A stretch of 64,000 bases of DNA from contig NZ_FMYL01000005.1 of NCBI RefSeq assembly GCF_900096955.1, positions 62,001 to 126,000 of the forward strand, given 5' to 3'. Under the pieces are notes generated by a model that was given only the letters and a program-made list of their open reading frames with translations, was not told where the DNA came from and searched no databases. Below are positions 24,400-34,800 of this stretch, in pieces. Made by a program: the position numbers and the translations under genes. The stretch's first letter is position 1. Every line of letters starts with the position of its first letter. This stretch comes from Acinetobacter boissieri. Its GTDB lineage: Bacteria; Pseudomonadota; Gammaproteobacteria; Pseudomonadales; Moraxellaceae.

Positions 24400-26391
24400 C
24401 TAGGTAAAGCTGTAGCCATCATTTTGCTTTTTAAGTAATTTTAATACATCTTCTCTTCGATATAAATTTAATGAATTTGATTCGCCAAAAGATATGGAAT
24501 CAATTTTTCCTTGAGCTTTGAGATTAATGATGTGAGTGCGGTGCATACCTAAAACCTTACTAGCTTCGATTGCTGTCATATATTCTTTTTGAAGAGTTTT
24601 TACTTGATTTATATCGTCCGTCTTTACAAACTTCCAGTACACAAAATCATACAGTTTTAGATAGCCTGTTTTAATCCAATTAATATGTAACCAATTGATT
24701 GCACATCCTAATTCTTTTGCAGCATCCTCTAGAGAAATAAAGTCTTGACGATTAAGCTCAGTTATCAAAGTAGATACAGAGGCTTTTTCTACCCTAATAA
24801 CTAAGTGGCAGTGTTTATCTTTTTTTAAGATCCCCTTTTGAACAAGTACAGCTACTTTTGATGGGCTGATATGTAATTTCGAACTTGTATGTCTTAATGA
24901 AAAATATAAAGTTGGATCTGATTCATAATGAACCAATTTTAATCTTTTTTTTGAGGGACGACCTGTATATGTTTCATAAATTTTGAGGTCATTGATCATT
25001 TCGGTGGTAATGCATTCAATATCAGTTTGTTGATAAAGGTTTGTTCTCAATCCATCAATGTGAGGGCCTCCTACAGGCTCAATGCCAAAATGCTTTAGCT
25101 TATCGGCTAGATTTGTAGAATTAACATTCAGCTGGCAAGCTAAGGTTCCAACAGAAATATATTTTTTGCTAAATTCTTCTATGATTTCTGGCAGTCCTAC
25201 ATTTTTTACATGTCCATCCACTTTCTTTTTATCAAGTTTTAACCAACCTTTGACACCAAGGTCTCGAACTATTTCCTTATGAATTTGCAATTGACCTGCA
25301 ATTTCTGGAAGTGTGAGAAGATCGCCTTTTGGAATATCTTGTACACATGAAGATAGTAAAGGTACTTTATGCGATTCGTCTAGCAGGAGCCGTTCAATAT
25401 CAATACTACTAATATTTATAAGCCCTCTAGCATTTTTTATGGTGTCTAATTTTTCTTTTTGAATTAAGGTTTTCAATCTAGTATAGGAAATATCTAGAAT
25501 AGTCCTTGTTTGATCCAAAGAAAAAAACTGTTTTAGATGATTTGTTGCAGGTTGAGCAACATGAATGCAATTGGCCAATATAGAGTTTGCATATTCACGT
25601 AGTATTGAACTTTGTTTCTTTAAATAGACAGCCTGAATTTGAGGATGTGCTTCAGAAACTCTTGAATTAATGATATGAATAAGTGTTTTCTTAGATTGTT
25701 CAGGATTTGTGAAATATTCATATGCCATTTGAATACGTTGATGATCGGCATCAATATCATTAGATTTCCAGTCAAACTTTTCTAAAGCTAGCCAATAATC
25801 TGATAATTGATTAATAACGTTTTGATCGCCATGGTATATGGTATCTATGAACCATTGTATTGCTTCAGAATTCTTTAAATTGGTTGGTAGGATTCGTAAG
25901 TCTTGTCCACAACTATGACAAAAAACAATTTTATTCCTACTAATATTGAGAGATTTTTTACATGTTGGACAGCAATCATATAACTGTGTGCCATGTTTCA
26001 AACACACAGTGTAAGGGCGGAGTAACCAATGACGTCTCCAATAAGATTGTTCACTTAAACATTTAGGGCAAAAAGCCTGAACATCTTTTCGAAATAAACT
26101 GTGCTTTAAAATAATTTTAGAATATTTTCTTGGCATAGCTTGAGTAGAGCCACTTAGTGCAAATGCTAATGATGTATATTCATCAGATAAGCCTAGTAAC
26201 TGAAGTAGTTTTCTAAATCTCTTTTGATGAGTTACATGACTACTGAGTGTTGTGGAAGGACTGCTTGACTGAATTTTACAAAGAGAATAAACGCTAGAGA
26301 ATCCATTGGCTTCCGCAGCTCTAATTAAAAGACTGGCTGCACTTTCATCTGGATAGGGTATAGGTTTGATTAATAAAGAATAAGAATTCAT
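24400..26391 (-). CDS. tnsD: TniQ/TnsD-family target-selection protein
   Basis: A 663-residue protein. The N-terminal TniQ domain opens with PIPYPDESAASLLIRAAEAN and has a zinc finger near residues 110-165 (FCPKCLSEQSYWRRHWLL, CLKHG, CCPTCKKS, FCHSCG). The long C-terminal part contains repeated HTH units, for example LTLPEIAGQLQIHKEIVRDL and MTAIEASKVLGMHRTHIINL. TnsD binds the chromosomal attachment site and recruits TnsC. The size and HTH tail suit a site-specific TnsD, here probably reading the nrdB 3' end. ATG overlaps the tnsC stop by 4 bp. Confidence 0.88.
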   Translation of the reverse strand: MNSYSLLIKPIPYPDESAASLLIRAAEANGFSSVYSLCKIQSSSPSTTLSSHVTHQKRFRKLLQLLGLSDEYTSLAFALSGSTQAMPRKYSKIILKHSLFRKDVQAFCPKCLSEQSYWRRHWLLRPYTVCLKHGTQLYDCCPTCKKSLNISRNKIVFCHSCGQDLRILPTNLKNSEAIQWFIDTIYHGDQNVINQLSDYWLALEKFDWKSNDIDADHQRIQMAYEYFTNPEQSKKTLIHIINSRVSEAHPQIQAVYLKKQSSILREYANSILANCIHVAQPATNHLKQFFSLDQTRTILDISYTRLKTLIQKEKLDTIKNARGLINISSIDIERLLLDESHKVPLLSSCVQDIPKGDLLTLPEIAGQLQIHKEIVRDLGVKGWLKLDKKKVDGHVKNVGLPEIIEEFSKKYISVGTLACQLNVNSTNLADKLKHFGIEPVGGPHIDGLRTNLYQQTDIECITTEMINDLKIYETYTGRPSKKRLKLVHYESDPTLYFSLRHTSSKLHISPSKVAVLVQKGILKKDKHCHLVIRVEKASVSTLITELNRQDFISLEDAAKELGCAINWLHINWIKTGYLKLYDFVYWKFVKTDDINQVKTLQKEYMTAIEASKVLGMHRTHIINLKAQGKIDSISFGESNSLNLYRREDVLKLLKKQNDGYSFT

Positions 26392-27341
26392 AGAGCAATC
26401 CTCATCTGACTGGCCAAAATATTACGTGACATTTTGAAAGGATCATTTTTGGTCAAACTGACTTTAGCTGTAGTTCCTTGTAACCATGCGTTGCTAAAAT
26501 CATCACTTGTAATAATTTCTCTATTATCTTTAAGGGCAAATAGTACACTATCTTTGATGAGTGACATGATAAAGGCTGGATTGCCAGCAGTAGCAGCATA
26601 AAGCTGTGTAGTTATTAGAGGAGAGCTTAAACTCTGATAAAAAGAGATTTCACATCTGATTTTGATTTGATTTTCTACTTCAGCAAGAAATGGAAACATT
26701 GAGCCGTATGATGTAGATGAACCTAGTGTCATAGCATGCAATGGATAATGATATTGAAATCGACGGGTTAGCTGTGAATCCATTTCTAATAAGGGAACAA
26801 ACTGTGATAGACCAACCAAGCAGAAGCTAATTTGTGTTTCATTAACGATTGATTTAATCCAATCACAAACCACAATATTTAATTTAGTCATGGTTTTTTG
26901 AAAACGAAATAGATGATGAAATTCATCTAGAAAAACCAGTCTGGTTTCACATTGGCGAAGTAAATGACACAGGCGCAACGAGATTTGAGTGGTATTTCCA
27001 GATGCTGGGTTAGGATCTCCTAGTTCTTTGAGTAGCATACTTGCCACTGATTTAACTGATGCTGGAGATGGAATTTGAGCATAAAATGCTGGAATAATAG
27101 TTTTTTCATAGCCCTCAATGAGAGTTGTATAAGACGGCATTTTTTTGATAATGGCTCTACAAAGTAAAGTTTTACCATGACCGCCGTCGGCATGTAAAAT
27201 ACTGCCGATAGGCTCTTGGTAGAGTTGACTTTTTTCCATGCATTCAGTAATACCATGAAATGCATGATTAAATTCTGGATGGCTTACAATGAAGCGATTG
27301 ATTTGAGCAACTCGTTCAAGAATAGATATTGAATGATTCAT
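26388..27341 (-). CDS. tnsC: TnsC-like AAA+ transposition regulator
   Basis: A 317-residue AAA+ ATPase linking target choice to the transposase. Walker A is HADGGHGKTLLCRAI (near residue 50), Walker B is TRLVFLDEFHHLF (near 135), and an Arg-rich QLTRRFQYH lies further on. The frame is open 20 codons upstream, but the ATG at 27341 has GGAG seven bases upstream and lies one base after the tnsB stop, so it is preferred. Translationally coupled to tnsB and tniQ. Confidence 0.9.
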   Translation of the reverse strand: MNHSISILERVAQINRFIVSHPEFNHAFHGITECMEKSQLYQEPIGSILHADGGHGKTLLCRAIIKKMPSYTTLIEGYEKTIIPAFYAQIPSPASVKSVASMLLKELGDPNPASGNTTQISLRLCHLLRQCETRLVFLDEFHHLFRFQKTMTKLNIVVCDWIKSIVNETQISFCLVGLSQFVPLLEMDSQLTRRFQYHYPLHAMTLGSSTSYGSMFPFLAEVENQIKIRCEISFYQSLSSPLITTQLYAATAGNPAFIMSLIKDSVLFALKDNREIITSDDFSNAWLQGTTAKVSLTKNDPFKMSRNILASQMRIAL

Positions 27342-27342
27342 C

Positions 27343-29181
27343 TTAGATCTCCATTGAAGAGAATGCTGTATAGCCATCGGTGGCTTGCTGTTCTTCCGCA
27401 ACGATTGGGGGTGGCTTAATTGGCATTGAAAGATTTTTAATTTCTTCAGGAAAATCTATTACTAGTTGGCGTAATTTAGGCTTTTTCCTCTGTAAATCTT
27501 CTTGGATTTTTTTCAGTAAATGCCAACGGGCAAGTAGATTAGCCTTTTCACCTAAACGTGTAACATCAGCTTGAGCCATCTGTTTTTTGATTTTTTGTGC
27601 TTCTTGATGAGCATATATAGTCAAACCCTGTGCATAACTAGGATTGGTGCATTCAGCTTTGATGAGATTAGTTGGATCATTCGGATCAACGATAAATACA
27701 TGCCCTAAATCTATTTCATCAACAAGTACAATCACTTTGGTGAGCTTCTGTTGTTCAAAGGTTGCTAGAGCAGGGGAAAAATAATACAAGTAGTCGATTA
27801 AGACACGTCCCTTGTTAATGCTACGCTCGTAAGGTTTTCGGCATAGTACAGATGCCTCATCATCTGAAAGCGAAGTTGGTTTGACGATTTTTGTGGCGTC
27901 TTCCCAAGCAAGTATAGGTATACGATTGGTTTCAGAATGAATACGTGTGTGGTAAATCTCATTGATCCATTGCTCTGCATATTTCTGAACATCTGCAAGT
28001 GTCATTTTGGCAGTTTTACTGGCGTTATAATCTCCTCTTGCTGTGGAATTCGAGAAAGTTGTACCAGATAGTTTTTGAGTTAAATCTTCAGTTAGTGTTC
28101 TAAAGAAGCTTTCAATATGCGGTTTATTATTTGGTGTACCGACTTGAGAAGGTGTAATGGTAATCTTTAAAGTTTCACATAGTCGTGCAAAAGAATTATT
28201 TTTGAATTCCACGCCATTATCGGGGACAATTTGACTAGGAATTCCCCCAGATAAGCCCTGATAAGATCGAGTGATCATATTCCTAATTACACATAACGTC
28301 GTTAGAGCACTTGGTGGATATAAACTAATGTAAATTCCAACGATGGCTCGGGTATAAACATCAATAGCACATGATAGGAATGGACGGCCTAAAATGGCTC
28401 CTGTTATATCATCAATGATAATGATATCCAGGTAATGGGTATCAATTTCCACCAAAGCCATTACGGTTGGGCTGATGATGGATTGTCCAGCAGCTTTGAG
28501 TAATTTTCTTGCAGTACGAGATCCTTTTTTGGCGTTAATTACTACATAAGGATCTAAACGATTGATACGACGCTCAATCGTTCGTAAACAAGGGATTTTA
28601 TGTGATGTCCAGCCATGTTCCATGGCTTTTCCAACAATAAATGCCAGTACATCTTTACCATCTCGTCGCTCAGAACGGAGGTAAATTTCTTGGATGGCTT
28701 GATGGATTAGACGTTCGATTTCTAAAGAAAATCGGACATAATGATTACCGGATTTTTTCTTTTCAAGAGATTCTGTGCACTGATTACTTAGTAGATATAC
28801 TCGAATCCATCGTGCAACAGATCTAGGGTTTGGTGGTATCTGGTCTTGAATCTCTTTGGCAATCTGCTGAATTAATATCGTTAATGGTTGAACTGCAGTT
28901 GGGCGTGGCAGCTTAGATAGAGCTGCTTGTATATACCTAAGTTTACGTATTCTTTTTGCTGTCATCTCAGGATTAACTAACAAATTTGATGTATTAAAAT
29001 CATATTCAATCTGACCAGACTTATACCATTCTTCAAACTGATGATATGGAATTTGAAATATACGACCACCAGCGATCGCAGAATATCGGCATATACCATG
29101 ACCGATAAAGCTAATTTCAAACTGTGAACCGTGAAATAAAAAACGAGTACCAATACTGGGAATAGGAATGGAAGTATTCAT
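27343..29181 (-). CDS. tnsB: TnsB-like DDE transposase
   Basis: A 612-residue Mu/TnsB-type transposase. Catalytic residues are the Asp in ALVEIDTHYLDI (about 245), the Asp in SQIVPDNGVEF (about 325) and the Glu in NKPHIESFFRTL (about 360). N-terminal HTH regions bind the transposon ends, and a Mu-C-like barrel follows the core. It makes the 3'-strand breaks and joining. ATG overlaps the tnsA stop (ATGA). Confidence 0.93.
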   Translation of the reverse strand: MNTSIPIPSIGTRFLFHGSQFEISFIGHGICRYSAIAGGRIFQIPYHQFEEWYKSGQIEYDFNTSNLLVNPEMTAKRIRKLRYIQAALSKLPRPTAVQPLTILIQQIAKEIQDQIPPNPRSVARWIRVYLLSNQCTESLEKKKSGNHYVRFSLEIERLIHQAIQEIYLRSERRDGKDVLAFIVGKAMEHGWTSHKIPCLRTIERRINRLDPYVVINAKKGSRTARKLLKAAGQSIISPTVMALVEIDTHYLDIIIIDDITGAILGRPFLSCAIDVYTRAIVGIYISLYPPSALTTLCVIRNMITRSYQGLSGGIPSQIVPDNGVEFKNNSFARLCETLKITITPSQVGTPNNKPHIESFFRTLTEDLTQKLSGTTFSNSTARGDYNASKTAKMTLADVQKYAEQWINEIYHTRIHSETNRIPILAWEDATKIVKPTSLSDDEASVLCRKPYERSINKGRVLIDYLYYFSPALATFEQQKLTKVIVLVDEIDLGHVFIVDPNDPTNLIKAECTNPSYAQGLTIYAHQEAQKIKKQMAQADVTRLGEKANLLARWHLLKKIQEDLQRKKPKLRQLVIDFPEEIKNLSMPIKPPPIVAEEQQATDGYTAFSSMEI

Positions 29182-29891
29182 AGATCTACTCCCAGCATAA
29201 GATGATTATTTTTGGAATTTTTGATTTGAATGATTTGATGGAAAAGCAAATAGTCTGCAAGTTGTGGAGACAATTGGTCTTTTTCTAAAATGCTATACGC
29301 TTGTTCTAGATCATCCAATTCATAGCGAATCAAGAGGTCTCGTGCCAATTCAATTTCAAGTGATGTCCAGTCCTGAAGATGGCCACGAGAATAAAGATGC
29401 AATAATTGTGTTAGGGATTGGCGTTGGGGTAATGTATTTGCATCAACTAACTTAAAAGGGATATTTATAGACGCCAAAATGGAAGCTAGTCTCTCAAAGC
29501 GTTGCAGGCTTTCTAGGGACAGATGTTGAATGGATGGCTTAACTTCGTGGACTTCAAAATCACCTTTGTGAGTACGAATCAGAAAGTCAGGATAAAGTTC
29601 CAAATTTTGCCCAATCGGAATTTTTAAGGCCTGTGTTCGATAAGATTGTACGGCAGGATGACTTTCTAGTTGTACAGCATAAGCCAATTCCAGAAAGCTT
29701 TCTAAAGCAACTGAACCACCAGCTTTACGGCTGGGAAAAAGAGAAGTTCGACGTTCTAAGCAGCCTTGATAAATACGACGCTGGCCATGTAGTGTTCCAG
29801 CAATATTTGGTTTTTGATTAAACGCTGAATGGATCTGTTCATGAATGAGTTGCTGTATATGTTGTTGTATGTGGCTTATAGGATAAGACAT
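29178..29891 (-). CDS. tnsA: TnsA-like endonuclease
   Basis: A 237-residue TnsA protein that cuts the 5' strands at the transposon ends and so allows cut-and-paste movement. The PD-(D/E)xK core is visible as the Glu in SVALESFLELAY, YPDFLI, and FEVHEVKPS. The C-terminal domain contacts TnsC. The frame is open to a GTG at 29963, but the ATG at 29891 has GGAG seven bases upstream and gives a TnsA-like N terminus. First gene of tnsABC-tniQ. Confidence 0.9.
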   Translation of the reverse strand: MSYPISHIQQHIQQLIHEQIHSAFNQKPNIAGTLHGQRRIYQGCLERRTSLFPSRKAGGSVALESFLELAYAVQLESHPAVQSYRTQALKIPIGQNLELYPDFLIRTHKGDFEVHEVKPSIQHLSLESLQRFERLASILASINIPFKLVDANTLPQRQSLTQLLHLYSRGHLQDWTSLEIELARDLLIRYELDDLEQAYSILEKDQLSPQLADYLLFHQIIQIKNSKNNHLMLGVDL

Positions 29892-30024
29892 ATTATATCT
29901 CCATGTTTTTGAAGCATATGTATCCATAGAATGTTGTTTTCTAGGGATAAATAAGCCCATCACAGCTAAAAAAGATAGGTGTGAAAGACTTGACGTATGG
30001 TTCTACACAGAAGATACTAAGGGT

Positions 30025-30088
30025 CTCAATCTCTATATTATCTTCGTGTAATGTAGAACTAACGGATCTTTAAAAAGATCCGTTTTTT
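30025..30088 (+). ncRNA. Candidate small RNA with its own promoter and terminator
   Basis: A promoter-like TTGACG (29990-29995), 17-bp spacer and GATACT (30013-30018) precede ~64 nt ending in a strong terminator (AACGGATCTT / AAGATCCGTT, 30061-30084, then T-run). Part of the transcript (ATTATCTTCGTGTAATGTAGAA, 30037 on) can pair with the upstream TTCTACACAGAAGATA. It lies between tnsA and the gp16-like gene on the opposite strand to both. Unsupported beyond these signals; it could be a leader or attenuator. Confidence 0.35.
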
Positions 30089-30111
30089 ATTTATGCGTGA
30101 CTAATTTTTCG

Positions 30112-30336
30112 TTAATTTGTCTCCTTATTTGTATCAAAGTTAAATATAGGAACATTAACTTCTTCTTTTAAACCTAATTTGACTGCTATCTTATGGCTTT
30201 CTCCACGAATGGGAATGTGCTTACTTTTAAGTACGCTATACACAAGATCTGGTGAAAAATTATTTTGACGAGCCCAATCAGCTATTGAGAGTCCACTAAG
30301 TTCGAATTTTCGTCGAATCTCATTTTTATCTACCAT
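30112..30336 (-). CDS. BcepMu gp16-family phage-associated DNA-binding protein
   Basis: A 74-residue HTH protein (IRRKFELSGLSIADWARQNN, DLVYSVLKSKHIPIRGESHK, IAVKLGL) matching the small gp16 family of Mu-like phages and transposons, where it acts as an early regulator. Chosen start is the ATG at 30336; a GTG lies two codons upstream. It is divergent from the Avs1 genes and upstream of tnsA, so it could control transposition or cargo. Confidence 0.75.
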   Translation of the reverse strand: MVDKNEIRRKFELSGLSIADWARQNNFSPDLVYSVLKSKHIPIRGESHKIAVKLGLKEEVNVPIFNFDTNKETN

Positions 30337-30619
30337 AGTCACATTGCCCGAAAAAATTTGGAATAGTTTAAAAATAAGTCAAACCTCGTGGAAGGTCAAC
30401 TTTTTAATTTAGGTAAGATCATGTTTTCTAAGATTATTTTTAATATAATGTGTATTATATAGAAAATTTTTCACTGGAAATTTTTTATAAAACCTTAAAA
30501 ATCATTTGATTATATACATATTGATTTTTAACATCTTGGATAGGGGGAGCACTAATAAGTCAACCACTTATTTTTATTGCTTAATCATAAAATAACTTGC
30601 ATAGCTTAAAAGAGAAAAA

Positions 30620-31810
30620 ATGTTACGAATCAAAATGTATCAAGCAGGTAATGGTGATGCTTTCTTAATATGTACAGATACTACAAATATCCTAATCGAT
30701 GGTGGTTATGCTAGCTCTTTTATCCAATACATTAAAGATGATTTAATAGAGCTAAATTCAGCAAATAAATTTCTAGAACTTGTTATTACAACACATATTG
30801 ATTCTGATCATATAGGTGGAATACTTAAGTTCCTCAGTTTAAATGGAACTTCGACACAACCATCAATTATTTCTGTTAGTAATATTTGGCACAATAGTTT
30901 ACGTAGCATAACCATGCCTATTGCAGAGCCTTTAGAGTTAGAAAAAAATCGAAGTTTGCTTCAATCCATCCATGATAGAGGTCATCCTAAAATACAATCT
31001 GATACAGATTCCAATGCTGAAAAAATAGGTGCTCAACAAGGTAGTACGCTAGCTACATTGATTCATAATGGGGGGTATCGTTGGAATAATGGTGATGGAA
31101 CGACAAGTATAACTAAAGAAGGTCTAGAATCATTTGCTATAACTGGAGGTATGATTCGAGTTTTATCTCCATCTCAAGATTCTTTAAAATCATTATTAAG
31201 TGAGTGGGAAAAGCAACTAAAAAAATATGGTTTCAAAGGTTCAATATCTTCAGGAGAGCTTATTGATGATGCGTTTGAATTTATGCTAGAGCATATGAAT
31301 GATTATCAAAGAAAAACTCCAAAACCAATTTCTGCAACAACTCGTAAATCCCTTCATGAAATTTATAAACCAGATGATTCTCCTACCAACAAAAGCTCTA
31401 TAGCGACAATTATCGAACTCAATGGTATTCGAATTCTAATGTTAGCTGATGCATGGGCTGAAGATATAATATTTAGCCTTCAAAAGTTAAAGGACGAAGG
31501 ACATTCTATGATTTTCGATGCTATTAAGATTTCACATCATGGAAGCTATCATAATACTAGTCCAGAACTATTGGATCTTATTGATTCACCTGTTTATTTT
31601 ATTTCATCCAATGGGAATAGACATTATCACCCAGATATTGAAACTCTTATAGCTATAGTAGATAGGCCTTCTACATTTCCTAGAACACTTTATTGCAACT
31701 ATGCCACTGTTGCTTCAACAGAACTTAAAAACTATCAAACTAAATCAGAAGCCAAATTTTCGGTTATTGAAAATGCCTGCGACTGGATTGCATTTACGGG
31801 GAATAAATGA
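30620..31810 (+). CDS. avs1a: Avs1a-like metallo-beta-lactamase-fold protein
   Basis: A 396-residue MBL-fold hydrolase, ComEC/Rec2-like in layout. Metal-binding motifs are LVITTHIDSDHIGG (H-x-D-x-D-H variant, about 55-70), LMLADAWAED, KISHHGSYHNTS (about 300) and ISSNGNRHYHPD. It is the first gene of an MBL / protease-NTPase / small-protein trio, the arrangement of type 1 AVAST (Avs1) systems. Its stop overlaps the next start (ATGA). Its exact role in Avs1 defence is not known to me. Confidence 0.82.
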   Translation: MLRIKMYQAGNGDAFLICTDTTNILIDGGYASSFIQYIKDDLIELNSANKFLELVITTHIDSDHIGGILKFLSLNGTSTQPSIISVSNIWHNSLRSITMPIAEPLELEKNRSLLQSIHDRGHPKIQSDTDSNAEKIGAQQGSTLATLIHNGGYRWNNGDGTTSITKEGLESFAITGGMIRVLSPSQDSLKSLLSEWEKQLKKYGFKGSISSGELIDDAFEFMLEHMNDYQRKTPKPISATTRKSLHEIYKPDDSPTNKSSIATIIELNGIRILMLADAWAEDIIFSLQKLKDEGHSMIFDAIKISHHGSYHNTSPELLDLIDSPVYFISSNGNRHYHPDIETLIAIVDRPSTFPRTLYCNYATVASTELKNYQTKSEAKFSVIENACDWIAFTGNK

Positions 31811-34800
31811 TGTTAGAAAGTACAATCAAGATCGCAGTATGCAAAATTAGATGTGGAACAGATTCCGGATCAGGTTGGCTGATCAAACAGAATATTGTCA
31901 TAACAGCATAGCACTGCGTAGAAAATGCAATTAAGGATAGTGATCCTATAAAATTAGGATTTAATTTTTCTGAAAATTCAGATGAATTGACTGCTGAAAT
32001 TATAGACTATGATGAGGACTTAGATATTGCATTGCTCTCATTAAAAAATATTAGTAGCACTTATTTACCAGTCTCTTTCAGTGATTCTCTGCCTGTAGTA
32101 GGTAAAGATTTTTATTCCCATGGCTGGCCAGTCACAAAATTAGAAATGGGTCATCAATTAAAAGGATCAATAGTACAAGTTCTAAATACATTGAAGTTAG
32201 GTAATGATATTGAAATCCAAATAGAAGCTCCTAATTCGCTTGATGACTATAGTGGGCATTCTGGAGCACCTCTCATATGTGATGGTACGTGTTTCGGGAT
32301 AATTCGATACTCGATAGAAAAGACGATTGGTGCGATATCAGTTTTTAGAATTAGAGAATTTTTAATTAAAAATAATATTCTCGAGGAAGAGTTAATTGAT
32401 AAAGGTGTAGAAATACCTAAATTAGCTCCGAGAACTGAATTTAATACGATTTTTGATGAATTTTTAATTAGTAATACGGGTAAATACATCTTTCTAGAAG
32501 GTGCCCATGGTATTGGAAAGTCTACATTTTGTGGGAATTACAGAGCCCAAAATCCTTCAATTGAGAATTTTAATACGTATAGTTTTACGCATAATAGAGA
32601 TCTCATAAACGTTGCTCATTTAGCACAACCAGTTGAATTCGTTAATTGGCTTAACATGCAAGTTTCAATGTTAGTTAATGGAAGCTCTGGAGTTGCATTA
32701 AAAGATGAATATGCTCAACTAATTAAAGAAACTCAGAATGTAATACAAGCTTTAGGACAATATTACAGTTCTATTAATAAAATTGGTGTGCTTTTTATTG
32801 ATGGAATAGATGAAATTGATAAATATGATAGAGAGCTATTTAAAAAATTTCTTGGGTTATTACCTCAAGTGATTCCCTCGAGTCTAGTTATAGTACTTTC
32901 TGCACCAAGTTATACGCAATATTCTGCACTTTTAGGAAATAAATTAAGACAAGAAACCTGTATTACTTTACCTTCTTTGTCCTATGAAATAACTCAACAA
33001 TTTTGCATAGTAGCATTACCTAAAGAGCTGTGTGATCCCGTCATAGTTAAATTAATCTGTGATAAGGCTGAAGGCCATCCTCTATATCTTCGATATTTAG
33101 TTGATCTAGTCAATGATGGTAAAAGCTATGATGATATTTCTAAGCTACCTTTACTAGAAGGCAGCATTCTCAATTACTATGAATCTTTATGGCATCAACT
33201 TTCATCAGACACAGATGGAGTTAATCTTTTAGCTATTATGGTTCGCTTGAGATGGGGAATACCTATTTCACTCCTAGTAACAACATTGAATGCAAATGAA
33301 CAAGCTGTATTAATAAGTACGATTGAGCGTATCAAACACTTACTTTTAAGCTCGGACAATACCAATGTTTATCATTCTTCTTTTTCGGAATTCCTAAAAG
33401 GAAAGACTCATTTACGTGAAAATGATATTCAATTAAGACTTTTTAACTTTTGTGAGAATAGTCCTGACGTTGAGTATGGTATGTTTAATATCATCTACCA
33501 CGGTCTTAAAACTCTAAATAGTGATAAATCTCTTGTTATTAGCTATTGCAATCAAGATTGGGCTGACAAATGTGTTTTAAGAGGGATAAAGCCTGATACG
33601 TTATTAGGCGATATTGAGGATGTCCTTAAAGCCATTACAGATCTTGGAGATTTTACAGAAACTAATCGTATCTTGTTGTTATCTCAAAGAATGAAATTTA
33701 GATATGATACATTATTTGCTCAATCTGCTGATCTTACAGCTAGCGCTTTAATATCTTTAGATAAAACTACAGAAGTATTACAACACATTATTCGTTATAA
33801 GCAATTAATCATACCCATTGAGTTGGCGCTTAAAATCTCTTTACAACTAATAGAAGTAGAAAGCTATAAGGAAGCTCGTATTCTACTAAAGACTATTGAA
33901 ACGAAAATTGCGAAAGTGCTTGAGCTTATTGCTACTGAGGGGCTCTCAATTCCAGACTTCTTGACTTTATTTGATTTGCAGTTGCAGCAGTACATGCTAA
34001 AAAGCCAAGCATTAGTAGAAGGTTCGGATACAGAATTACTTAAATTCCAACATTACTGGCTAAAGTTGATGAAATCTTGTATTCAAGATGAAGAAGAAAG
34101 TAAGCAGGTTCGTCAATTAATGGCCATCTATTTACAATCAAACTTTATGTGCTTAATGCAACGCCCTTTTCCTTTAGAGGTTTTGAGGGAAATTTATTCT
34201 GGTCCAATCACAGATTATATTGAGCAGTATATTTGGGCTGCAGTTGAATACAATACTAGATGTAATTTTTTTGATATTCCCTATGATCAGAATTTACTTA
34301 ATAAACTTTTCGAAGACATCAACACATTAGTTACAGAAAATGAAGGAACTCTAGGAAAATTTGATTTAGGGATAATTAATTGTTTAATTTCTCTTGGTAG
34401 CCCATCTAATATTATGACTTCAATAGAAGTTGAAAACACGGTTGTAGAATTCCAGAAAATTGCCTTTATTGCTGATGATAATGTTTCTTTAAATGAGACT
34501 GCATTTAATGAGGCTATGTCTCAATGGAGAACACAGGCTTATCTTAGCCCTGATGTACCCAAACCAACTATTCTAGTCTTACTCGAATCAGATTGGATGG
34601 ATTGGCTTTTCTCCCTTACTAAAATTTTAGCATGGTGTGATGGCTTAGCTAGACGATTCAAGGAGGAAAATGATTTAGAACAATTGGATTCAATCTGGAA
34701 GGTGATTCATCAAGATATCTTTCAAAATCTAAAGTTCAGCCTATTTGAACGAGTAAATTGGAAGGATGCCTACGCTTTACCTGAAGCTGTTTTTCCACGT

